NCBI RefSeq assembly: GCF_021462225.1
Contig: NC_061797.1
Location: 27,427,093-27,491,092, forward strand
From: Girardinichthys multiradiatus
Taxonomy: Eukaryota > Chordata > Actinopteri > Cyprinodontiformes > Goodeidae
DNA: 64,000 bases
Reading direction: 5' to 3'
In this document: piece by piece, positions 23,701 through 32,776 of the stretch
How the letters are laid out: the number at the start of each line of letters is the position of its first letter
How positions within the stretch are numbered: the stretch's first letter is position 1
Made by a program: the position numbers and the translations under genes
The notes under the pieces: generated by a model
Told to the model about the DNA's origin: nothing
Seen by the model: the letters and a program-made list of their open reading frames with translations, nothing else
Databases searched by the model: none

Positions 23701-26700
23701 AGTGTAATTATTTAGATATGCAGTACCCACAACATTCTACAGTGAGTTGTATAAGTTATTATCAGACATAAAACTTTGTCATAACGAGACTCGTTAAAGG
23801 AGTGGACAAAAAAGAGAACAAGGGATATTATGATTACAGCTTCTTACTTCTTGACTTGTAGTTGCAAGCACCTGCTAAGCTGGTGTGCCTGGTGGTCTTG
23901 TGATTCTCATGGTTTTTGCATTTTGTAAAAAGACCAATTTAACTGAACTTTGTACTTGATCCTAGGAAGAATGTTTAGGCCACAAAGATGAAAAGCACAC
24001 TAATCCACAACCAATGCTGATAGGTAGGTAGGAAAATATAAAACATCAGTTCCTACTGAAGTTTTGTGAATCTTTTCATACTATAATGTTGCACATAAAT
24101 TCAATACTTTACGAAACTTTTATGTCACTTCTATTTTACTTATACTTTGATTTAAAGAAGGAAGAGTTTCATGTAATGCTTTAAAAAGAGAACTTGATAA
24201 AAAGTCTCAATTTAGGGGCCTTCAAGGTATTGCGTACTAATTTAGTTGCTTTTACACCCATTTTCTGTCCAGTAGTTGTACTTGAACATCACTGGTTAAA
24301 CTTAGAAATGAAAAATGTGGAAGACAAAAGAAGAAGTATCGGACCTGAAATATCTACAAAAGACAAATTGTGTATTTAAGATACAGGAAAGAAATCTACC
24401 AAAGACCCGCCACAGTACCTGAGAGATGCTTTATCAATAAATGAACTGCCATTTATCATCTTGTTAGTGGTAAAATAACTGTCAAACTTTGTTATAATGT
24501 ATCATTTTTAATGTAATGAAAAGTGTCCCATCTGGTCAGACTATATTCTCCCAGCCAATTTCATTGGCTTTTTTAAATTTACTGCAGAAAACTTTAAATG
24601 GGCTTTAACATCTTTTTTCTTCAACACTGAAGTCTTGCACAGTGAGTGATTATAAGGCCCATGATGGCTGAGAGCATTAATTGTAGCTGTACTGTAGCTG
24701 CTAATTCCAGGTGTTCTGCAGCTCTCTGTGAGTGGTCCTAGGCTCTTGGACAACTATTGTGATGATTTCTCGGTTGGAAATCTTGTTAGGAGTTGCTCAC
24801 TGGAACATTCAAGAGTTTAGACAAACGTCTGTAATTAAAAGTAAGTATGTTTTACAACAATGTGGTTGCAAAGATCTTGAAAGAGCCCTTTGCTTTTTAC
24901 CCATGCTGACAGGCGTCTTAGGCCATACTTTGAAAATGAGACATCTTTTCATAAGCCATCATTTAGGATTAAACCAGTCAATATTAACTGGCACTGATAG
25001 GAAGCAAAAATGCTTTCTACATACTGAGATGTTTAAGATATTTTCTTGTATGTCTATGCATCTGTTCAGCATCTTCTCTTCAAGTGTTCAATGGTAATTA
25101 TTTTCAGTGTCATTACACTTTATTACTTAATAGACTTAAATGTTTTTTTATGTGTGGTTTACTCAGATTGTCACTAAGATCCTTTGTGAATTTCATATCA
25201 GTTGCCTGATTAAAAATATATTTGCTGAGAAAAACCTTTACATGTTCAAAACATATTTCCCCTCCCCTCTACCAAAAAAGAAATTTAGAGAAAATCCTGA
25301 AAATATTCCAAGACTTTTGGAAAGACTAATGGTTGCGACCACTTATATTAGATTATACGAGTATTAAGAAATGAGGGATGACCTGAGACTCGAATTGCAA
25401 TCGAGCAGACAGCATGTACGTAGTAATATTTATCACTTCCCAGCCATAATTGGTTCAGCTGTTCCACAAGCTGACCTCCACCCAGACCTACACAATGCCG
25501 CTGCTTTCTGAGAGCAGCCGGTAGTTGCCATGGAGACCACTGCAACTCAAGAACAAATAAGGCAATCGGTAACATCTGCATCCTCGTGCAGCCCTGTGCC
25601 CACAGCAACATCCACGTTATCAAATCAGCTACCTGATGATGGTCTCAATTTGAAAATAAGGCGTTAGATTTAATATAAACTCTGCATGCTTACTTTTTGA
25701 TTTCTTGTATGTAGTCCGTGTTTCTGTCAAAGAGGTGCGTCACGGAGTCTTTGATGGATGCATGTTTGAAGCAGGAAGCAATCCCAAACACAGTTATATT
25801 AGGTACAGTGGAGCATAACTGAGCCACAGCTTGTCCCTGAAAGTGATAACAGAAACAGGTGTTTACCGAAGTCTGGAAATAGATGAAAACTCTAAATTTA
25901 TCACACAAAGTAATGGGTATATTGCAGACAGTTGGGTTGAATGAATTTATAATAGTTGCATTTATCATTGTTTTCAACAAATATAGCCACAGTTATCCAT
26001 TCATTGAGCAGATATATTTCGATTTGCAGTACACCGATACTGTTGAATGAACTACCTTTGCTTTTTAGGGACTACGTACTTACCACCGCACCCCCAGCTG
26101 AGTGGACCAGCACCGACATTCCTTCCCGTAGTTTGGCGACTTCAAAGAGCATCATATACGCAGCCACAAAGTTCAGGGAGAATGCTGCTGCCTCTGCAAA
26201 CATCATTTCATCTGGCATCTTGTAAACAAAATCCACCGGTGTGCAAACCACCTCGGCCCAGGCATTGTAGTTCATGAATGCCATAACTCTGTCACCTATC
26301 TGAGAGAAACATGCACACACTTTTGTCACGTAAACATTTTCACTACTTCTTATGGTTAAACCTTTGTATAGGAATCATATTTAGATTTACTGATACGGTA
26401 TTTATTCAGTGGCTGTGGCACAAACCCTAACCTCAAATCCCTGTGTGTTTTCACCCACAGACTCCACTATTCCACAGCACTCAAATCCAGGAACAAGGGG
26501 AGTTTTTGGAGGATTATCAATATTCCCCTGACGTACCATCAAATCCAGGAAATTCAAGCCACTGCAACACAAAATAATGAACACCTTATTGTTTGTTGAC
26601 ATGAAATCCACCAGATTTTTTGTTCAAATAAAAAACACTTGCCCTTGGAGGGTCTCTGTCCACATGTATTAAATAACGCATTTTATGGGCTACTAAAAGA

Positions 26701-27351
26701 TTTAAGGATTACCCAGAGCAACAGTTTTCATTATTATCAGCAGTGAGTCATACGCTTATCCTCTGAGAACACAAGGCCAGATTCCACACATATGCTGAAC
26801 AAAATGAAATGCACTTTCATTTGTCTGCCAGCAAGGGCTTAGCTGCAATGGGAAATGAAAAGACTTGCACAGATCCACAAGAGTGGATGGGAAAAATCTG
26901 ATAATTTAGTGTTAAATGGCTGAATCAGGTCGGAAATCTTGGGATCAGTTTTGTTAGTGACGAACAGGCTTCAGACAGCAAAGCTCTTGCTCAGGAAAAA
27001 GACCTGTAGCTTCAAGGCTGCGAATTTCAATGTAATCAGACGCTGCTGGGCTTTCAGACTTAGATGAACAAAAACATGCGAGAAAACAATCTATAAATGA
27101 CGATCTAGAACACGTTAGTGATATTCTAATAATCACCATGCTTTGACGCGGATCTTCACTTCACCATTCTGGGGCTCGGGCATTGCCTTCTTGGTAACCC
27201 GGAGTTTGTTCAGACCTCCGAAACCTGCCAGGACCACCGCTCGCATTTCTTTGGCGTTTGAAGGCGATTCCACGCTCACCCCTTCTTTACCCGCATTCCT
27301 GTCTATCATATACTGGGTTTCCTCAGTCATATCTGCTCCTTCTTTAGCCAT
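14707..27351 (-). CDS. vat1l: Vesicle amine transport protein 1-like (quinone oxidoreductase-like MDR protein)
   Basis: Nine coding exons on the minus strand: 27351-27137, 26561-26432, 26299-26084, 25836-25694, 20457-20354, 19733-19678, 19549-19355, 15633-15550, 14805-14707. All junctions are GT/AG and phases agree (2,0,0,2,1,0,0,0), giving 413 residues, close to the mammalian length. Recognisable blocks are MRAVVLAGFGGLNKL (exon 1), LDLMVRQGNIDNPPKTPLVP (2), GDRVMAFMNYNAWAEVVCTP (3), SAGGAVGQAVAQLC across exons 3/4 (nucleotide-binding Rossmann turn), VTHLFDRNTDY (4), GVDIVLDCLCG (5), WWQVEKVNPIKLYEENKVI (7), and an acidic tail ending ERMPFIH (9). It belongs to the zinc-free medium-chain dehydrogenase/reductase group. 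The physiological substrate is not established. Compared with the GGGVG I recall for mammals, this protein has GGAVG in the Rossmann turn. Confidence 0.95.
14799..14812 (-). promoter_or_regulatory. CTCF-like motif at the vat1l exon 9 splice acceptor
   Basis: The minus strand reads CCACTAGATGGCCA, matching the core CCASYAGRKGGC. It overlaps the CTAG|ATGGCC acceptor of the last exon, so splicing and coding constraint could explain it instead of protein binding. Confidence 0.3.
15634..19354. other. vat1l intron 7
   Basis: AT-rich intron. Apart from the SINE-type repeat at 18757-18966, no exon or full mobile element is evident. Confidence 0.6.
18757..18966 (-). repeat. tRNA-derived SINE-type repeat
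   Basis: On the minus strand it begins GGGCTGCACGGTGGTAGCAC (A-box-like), continues TGCCTTGCAGCAAGAAGG and GGGTTCGACTCCC (a good box B), then runs into a body ending near CCTTAGGTGTGAATGGGTGTG. This arrangement is a very common teleost repeat. It lies in intron 7 of vat1l. Confidence 0.75.
20690..21165 (+). repeat. Pyrimidine-rich dispersed repeat with AATAAA end
   Basis: A C/T-rich body (many TTCCT, CTTGTCTCC and CCTGTC blocks) ends in CTACAATAAAACTTCATC and then GTTCTGCATTCCAGTCCTG. Structurally it parallels 9590-10115. It probably represents the 3' end of a retro-element, but no protein domain supports a family. Confidence 0.4.
21770..22340 (+). repeat. Ser/Thr/Pro-rich degenerate tandem coding-like repeat
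   Basis: A GC-rich island inside an AT-rich intron. A unit of roughly GCCTCTACTCCTGTCCTGGA plus GGGTC recurs imperfectly (near 21775, 21806, 21918), followed by a run of CCTCAGAGCACCTGAGAGTG-type units (near 22165-22215). Translations are rich in Ser, Thr, Pro and Ala (for example PVLEGPADASTI) and open in several frames. No known domain was recognised. It may be the low-complexity part of a retro-element ORF. Confidence 0.4.
22341..22680 (+). repeat. Pyrimidine-rich repeat tail
   Basis: TTTCTTAGTCTATTCTTG, then repeated CTTTTCCCTTTGG and TCTTGTTTTGTGTC blocks, resembling the body of 20690-21165. It directly follows the Ser/Thr/Pro-rich island, so the two may belong to one element. Confidence 0.35.
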
Positions 27352-27610
27352 GTCGCAGACCTGCTGCTCTCCAGTGATGTGGGGAGCAGTCTGTGCGCAG
27401 ACAGCCGCTGTATCCTGAGCTCAGTTACAGAGCCGGGGGCTGAATTAAGCGTTGCAGCCTTGCATAAAAAAGAAAACAAAATTATAATCCTCCGAGTTTG
27501 ATTGTTTTTGTTTCTCAACAAAAGCTACGAAAGTTTGCAATTTCAGTAATAAAGAAAATATTTAATCGCGTTTTAATTACAATTTCCTCCACTGTTAAAG
27601 TAAATAGGTC

Positions 27611-27622
27611 GCCACCTGCTGG
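27611..27622 (-). promoter_or_regulatory. CTCF-like motif upstream of vat1l
   Basis: The minus strand reads CCAGCAGGTGGC, a perfect core CTCF match, about 260 bp upstream of the vat1l initiator codon. It could mark the promoter-side boundary of vat1l. Confidence 0.5.
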
Positions 27623-27800
27623 TGAACCAAGAAAAATAATAGTTTCACAATGAAACTTTTTTTCCTGAGCCAGTGATAAAACTGCTAAAAAGTAATACAT
27701 AAATAGCATAATACAAACATTAATAACTTATGTACATGTACAATGATCGTTTAAAATGGCAACTATTTATGAAATAAAAAAAACACCAGCTAATTATATA

Positions 27801-29068
27801 CATGGGTTGGACAATGAAACTGAAACACCTGGTTTTAGACCACAATAATTTATTAGTATGGTGTAGGGCCTCCTTTTGCGGCCAATACAGCGTCAATTCG
27901 TCTTGGGAATGACATATACAAGTCCTGCACAGTGGTCAGAGGGATTTTAAGCCATTCTTCTTGCAGGATAGTGGCCAGGTCACTACGTGATCCTGGTGGA
28001 GGAAAACGTTTCCTGACTTGCTCCTCCAAAACATCCCAAAGTGGCTCAATAATATTTAGATTTGGTGACTGTGCAGGCCATGGGAGATGTTCAACTTCAC
28101 TTTCATGTTCATCAAACCAATCTTTCACCAGTCTTGCTGTGTGTATTGGTGCATTGTCATCCTGATACACGGCACCACCTTCAGGATACAATGTTTGAAC
28201 CATTGGATGCACATGGTCTTCAAGAATGGTTCGGTAGTCCTTGGCAGTGACGCGCCCATCTAGCACAAGTATTGGGCCAAGGGAATGCCATGATATGGCA
28301 GCCCAAACCATCACTGATCCACCCCCATGCTTCACTCTGGGCATGCAACAGTCTGGGTGGTACGCTTCTTTGTGGCTTCTCCACACCGTAACTCTCCCGG
28401 ATGTGGGGAAAACAGTAAAGGTGGACTCATCAGAGAACAATACATGTTTCACATTGTCCACAGCCCAAGATTTGCGCTCCTTGCACCATTGAAACCGACG
28501 TTTGGCATTGGCATGAGTGACCAAAGGTTTGGCTATAGCAGCCCAGCCGTGTATATTGACCCTGTGGAGCTCCCGACGGACAGTTCTGGTGGAAACAGGA
28601 GAGTTGAGGTGCACGTTTAATTCTGCCGTGATTTGGGCAGCCGTGGTTTTATGTTTTTTGGATACAATCCGGGTTAGCACCCGAACATCCCTTTCAGACA
28701 GCTTTCTCTTGCGTCCACAGTTAATCCTGTTGGATGTGGTTCGTCCTTCTTGGTGGTATGCTGACATTACCCTGGATACCGTGGCTCTTGATACATCACA
28801 AAGACTTGCTGTCTTGGTCACAGATGCGCCAGCAAGACGTGCACCAACAATTTGTCCTCTTTTGAACTCTGGTATGTCACCCATAATGTTGTGTGCATTT
28901 CAATATTTTGAGCAAAACTGTTCTTACCCTGCTAATTGAACCTTCACACTCTGCTCTTACTGGTGCAATGTGCAATCAATGAAGACTGGCTACCAGGCTG
29001 GTCCAATTTAGACATGAAACCTCCCACACTAAAATTACAGGTGTTTCAGTTTCATTGTCCAACCCCTG
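27801..29068 (-). mobile_element. Tc1/mariner transposon, DD36E (Incomer-like), structurally intact
   Basis: 1268 bp flanked by TA on both sides (27799-27800 and 29069-29070). The inverted ends are CATGGGTTGGACAATGAAAC on the left and, read inward from the right, CAGGGGTTGGACAATGAAAC; the match extends through TGAAACACCTG. Between them is one uninterrupted transposase gene on the minus strand. Completeness of ends, target TA and ORF suggests a young insertion. It lies about 0.45 kb upstream of the vat1l start codon. Confidence 0.93.
27853..28884 (-). CDS. Tc1/mariner DD36E transposase
   Basis: An open frame of 343 residues. The N-terminal third has paired helix-turn-helix DNA-binding features (VTKTASLCDVSRATVSRVM and a GRKRKLSERD hinge). 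The catalytic residues are D in LFSDEST, D in QDDNAPIH, and E in NLNIIEPLWD. I count 36 residues between the second D and the E, against 34 in classical Tc1, which fits the DD36E/Incomer group. GGGSVMVWAAIS is the glycine-rich block typical of Tc1 enzymes. The start MGDIPEFKRG is the usual one for such enzymes. No stop or frameshift was found. Whether it is expressed or active cannot be told from sequence. Confidence 0.93.
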   Translation of the reverse strand: MGDIPEFKRGQIVGARLAGASVTKTASLCDVSRATVSRVMSAYHQEGRTTSNRINCGRKRKLSERDVRVLTRIVSKKHKTTAAQITAELNVHLNSPVSTRTVRRELHRVNIHGWAAIAKPLVTHANAKRRFQWCKERKSWAVDNVKHVLFSDESTFTVFPTSGRVTVWRSHKEAYHPDCCMPRVKHGGGSVMVWAAISWHSLGPILVLDGRVTAKDYRTILEDHVHPMVQTLYPEGGAVYQDDNAPIHTARLVKDWFDEHESEVEHLPWPAQSPNLNIIEPLWDVLEEQVRKRFPPPGSRSDLATILQEEWLKIPLTTVQDLYMSFPRRIDAVLAAKGGPTPY

Positions 29069-29069
29069 T

Positions 29070-30239
29070 ATATTCTGATTTACAGTATTTGATAATTTTG
29101 TATTAGTTATTTTACATTCTCACAATATCTTCATCTTTTTATTTCTGTTCACTGTTAATGGTTTAGTTCAATTCAGACCATTTGCCTTGACACGAGCAGT
29201 GGTTGCCCCAACCACTTACTTTGATGAATAAGGTTGACAAATCAAATAAATTAATAATGCAATATGAGACACTGGAAAAAAGCAACAGTGAAATAATGTT
29301 TCCAAAATAAAATATATTTAATCATATATTTAACAAATTGTTTTCTGATTTCAGCAATTATTATTTTTAGTTTGTTACAGTTGGAGCTCCATGCATATCA
29401 CCATTATATTTGAAAATTGAGAGAAAGGGCTAGCACTGGTGTTGTAAATTAGATACTACAGCTAAATTCTTATTGTAAGTCAACATTATGCACCAAAATT
29501 AAATATAGAATGAAGAAATAATTGATTAACAGCAATTTAATGTTGTCATCAATACAGTTTGTAGCAGATTATTTCTTTAAATAATTTTTCATTTTGATAC
29601 AACTGCAAAGAGAGCCGTGATTGACTGGCAAAATGTCAAGGGTGCACCTCACATTAGATAGGCAACTTGTTCTTGTAATAGTTGGATATTTAGTCTTAGA
29701 TTTGTAAAGTCCTTAAAAGTATTAAGAAACCTTATTGTGTTTGTTTCAGATCAAGCAGAAAACCTAAGGGATCCACCTGTCACAGGGAATAATGGTAGGA
29801 TCTTCCAAAACAAGTAAGTAATTTATTGCTGCTCAAGTCTTTTATTTGACAGCTTAAAGGGAATGGACATAACTGAAGAGTGGTGGAGAATATGTCAAAA
29901 GTACAATATCATTTTTTTTTGTAACAGTAAAACCACAACGAATTTCTTTACAATCCCACTATATAGAAACCTAGCTAAATAAGAACATCTAACAGGTAAT
30001 TTTAGCCACACAACATTTTTAAATATTTTAAAATGTATTTCTTTCTCCACAAATAATTGTTAATAAAGCTGAAGGAAAACAAAGAAAATAAAACTGATAT
30101 TTATATTAAGAAGAAAGAACAGCAACATATAGAATGTGCAGTACAAACAATATGATCTCTCCACTTTGCCACATTGTCATCTAATCCTTCATGATCTAAT
30201 CTTGTCAAACCTCCCACCCTGAAATAAAATAGCATTCTT
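29070..30239. other. AT-rich intergenic sequence
   Basis: Between the Tc1 element and the repeat tail at 30240. No exon, RNA gene or repeat family was recognised. Confidence 0.6.
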
Positions 30240-30370
30240 GAAAGTAAGGTAAAGTAAGGTAAGTTTATTTATTTAGCGCTTTTCAGTAACGAGACACTCA
30301 AAGGGCTGTACATACAATTACAATACAATCACAAAGAAAATAAACACAGACACAGAAAAACAAATCAAAT
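30240..30370 (-). repeat. LINE/SINE-type 3' tail
   Basis: AAAGTAAGGTAAGTTTATTT then ATTTAGCGCTTTTCAG and CACTCAAAGGGCTGTACATAC. This resembles the widespread fish tail 'TTTATTTATATAGCGC...CACTTCACA' read in reverse. It may be the 3' terminus of an element extending to about 32.0 kb that includes the ORF at 31311-31602. Confidence 0.5.
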
Positions 30371-31310
30371 GATACTACAATCCTTCTAAGAAATCTAAAA
30401 ATCTATTAATCCTTCTGAGAAATCTAATAGTCTCATCATTCCACTGAATTCTAACTAGGGAAGCTGAGTCACTGGTACAAAACAGCTTTAATCCACATTT
30501 TCAGGTTCTAATGATATATTGTTTTTACTGGTACTGAAGTTGAACTAAGTAATAACAGTCCATTGTAGTCTAATTGAGAAAGCTGGGTCATTGGTGTAAG
30601 AGCAGCTAAAGTCCAAATTACTAATAATATTTGGTTTTCACTGGTAATCCTTCTGATAAAACTAACAATCAATGAAAAAGTAATGAAATACTAATAATAA
30701 TTGGCTTTTGCTGGTAATCCGTCTGAGAAATCTGAAAATCTATGAAAAGTAATGAAATCCCAAATTTAGGTAAAGTAAAATAGGAGGAAACAAAATCATA
30801 TTTCAGACTCTATTCTGAGCAGAATAGTCTGAAATAGTACAAAAAACCTCAGCAGGGGTAAGCAACACACATAAGTAAAGATTTATCAAGGGTACGGTGC
30901 AATCTTGAGGGTGAGAATATATATAAGTCTGAGTCTGTTTGCAAGAATTAGATGGTCACCACTGATAGAAGGGCCATTGTCCTTGAGAAGAGAGGTGGAA
31001 GTTTTATCAATCGGCTGCATAGTCCTATCAGCACACAGCTGGTAGGGGAGTGCTGGGGAAGAGCGTCGTGTTTATATAACATCCAGGAGATATTTTGTCG
31101 ATAACCAGTTAGCAGAAGTCGCCATGGCCACATTGGGGATTTAGAAAAACAATAAATGTTGCGGTTCAGGCAGTTGTGAATTTCCAACTACCTTAAGAGA
31201 TTTACTGATATATCTCAATTGCGAATCCAAATTGTCAAATTTCTGGTACTTTCCGCAGATCTCGGGCATACAACTTCTCCAAGATTATATCCTTTAACCT
31301 CTGAGTCCAA

Positions 31311-31602
31311 CCGCTGCCAGGCTGCGATTCTGTTCAAGAATCGTGTCCAGCTTGCGATTCTGCTCTCTTAACATTTCAGTCTAAGTGTTGATCGCTCTAC
31401 AGACTCCATCTAACATCGCAGGAAGCTTTGGGATGCTTTGAACAGCTGCCCACGTTTTGCGAATCACTCGATAAGCCAGGTAACCACCAACTCCAAAAAG
31501 CAGAAATCCTGTTATCAAAAGTCCAAATATGTACACATTTTCTATGTCCTCGACTGACATTGTAGTCAGGTACACAATCTTCCACTGCTGCCAAGAATCC
31601 AT
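31311..31602 (-). pseudogene. Small single-pass membrane protein with coiled-coil tail, interrupted
   Basis: The minus-strand frame from 31602 gives 73 residues: a short N-terminus, one strong membrane segment (VYIFGLLITGFLLFGVGGYL), then AVQSIPKLPAMLDGVCRAIN. A TAG stops it at 31381-31383. The same frame then continues as TEMLREQNRKLDTILEQNRS and LAAVGLRG to a TAA at about 31311, a heptad-like segment. Without that TAG it would be about 97 residues. I recognise no family. The surroundings (a repeat-type tail at 30240, no linked exons) suggest it belongs to a dispersed element and not to a host gene. Confidence 0.45.
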
Positions 31603-32776
31603 TGTGTATCCAGAGAAGAACGTCCCGTCTGGACAAGAGGGTCTCCTTTACCCTGTCTTCCCATTGAAAAGAAAAAAAATTATCAATAACGTTGAGAGTC
31701 CAGCTGACCAAATCCATAATTTAAAAGTTTGGAGGATATGTAAAGCGAGGTTCTGAGAAAAATACAGACAAAAGCAGAAGCAGGGATCAGCAGAGAGGGA
31801 GGGAGAGAAAACGCGTGTGTCTTCCACCGAGAGCAAGAGGGAATCTCTTGCTTTACTAAAAAGCCTTCCTCAAAAATAAAGTTTCTGTATTTTTTGCTCT
31901 GTGGCAAGAATTTCTATCAAAAACATCATCATAAACTTACTTTAGCTGAATGTAAAGAGAAAGGTGTCCAAAATCACCCACTTGTGTGAATCACAGAATA
32001 TTTATGAGTCTTACCCTAATTCTGCACAGACCCTCAAATTTATAATGGTGTCTCATTCATCAATAAATGCATACAACTTGCATCACATTGGCTGATTTGC
32101 ATGAGCCACCTTTTGCAAGAAATTAGTTCATTTTGGTTCAGCCTTTTGTTCTACTGCTGTCAAAGTGGAAAAATATAGTAACACCAATAATATTTATAGT
32201 ACCAGTGGTCTTATATGTTTAAAAAATACTATTCACTCGTCATGTAAAGCTGTTGCTTTTTATTACAACTTCCATTTGGAACATAAGCACAAGGTTTGTG
32301 GACAACCCATTGTTATAAAACATTTTAAAATAAATCAGCTTTATTGGAACTGTACATACATTGTGATCACATTGCAGGAAAACTATTTTAAAGCAAGGGT
32401 TTGTAGTTGATTTCAGGTACTCATGATGACTAACACTAGCATCACTGACAACCTTGAGGGACCCTCAACAATGATGATCATGACCTAACATTTTCCAAGT
32501 CATTTTGTGCGTATTACAGCCGTCACTCTTTTTAAATCTCAAGTACAATATATCACATTCTTTAACAAAAAACAAAAAAACAACCTTAGTACTATCTTAC
32601 TGTTCATGTATTTCACATTTTACTCCGTGAACGTGTTGTAACTACATCTCTGCTGATGACACTTTAACTGTTTGGTTTAAAGACATTTGCTGCTTCATGA
32701 GTCTGCAGGGTCTTATTAGGTGACAAAGCAAAACGCGTTGTGAACCAGGAGTGGAAGGTCATTTCTTTCTTTTTTA

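Larger units (their letters stand above)
20458..25693. other. vat1l intron 4, repeat-rich
   Basis: A 5.2 kb intron. The segment 20.6-22.7 kb is packed with unclassified repeat-like material, listed separately. The remainder (22.7-25.7 kb) is AT-rich, with no supported feature. Confidence 0.6.

Noticed and set aside
27932..28939. Plus-strand open frames opposite the DD36E transposase
   Set aside because: Antisense shadows of the transposase gene.
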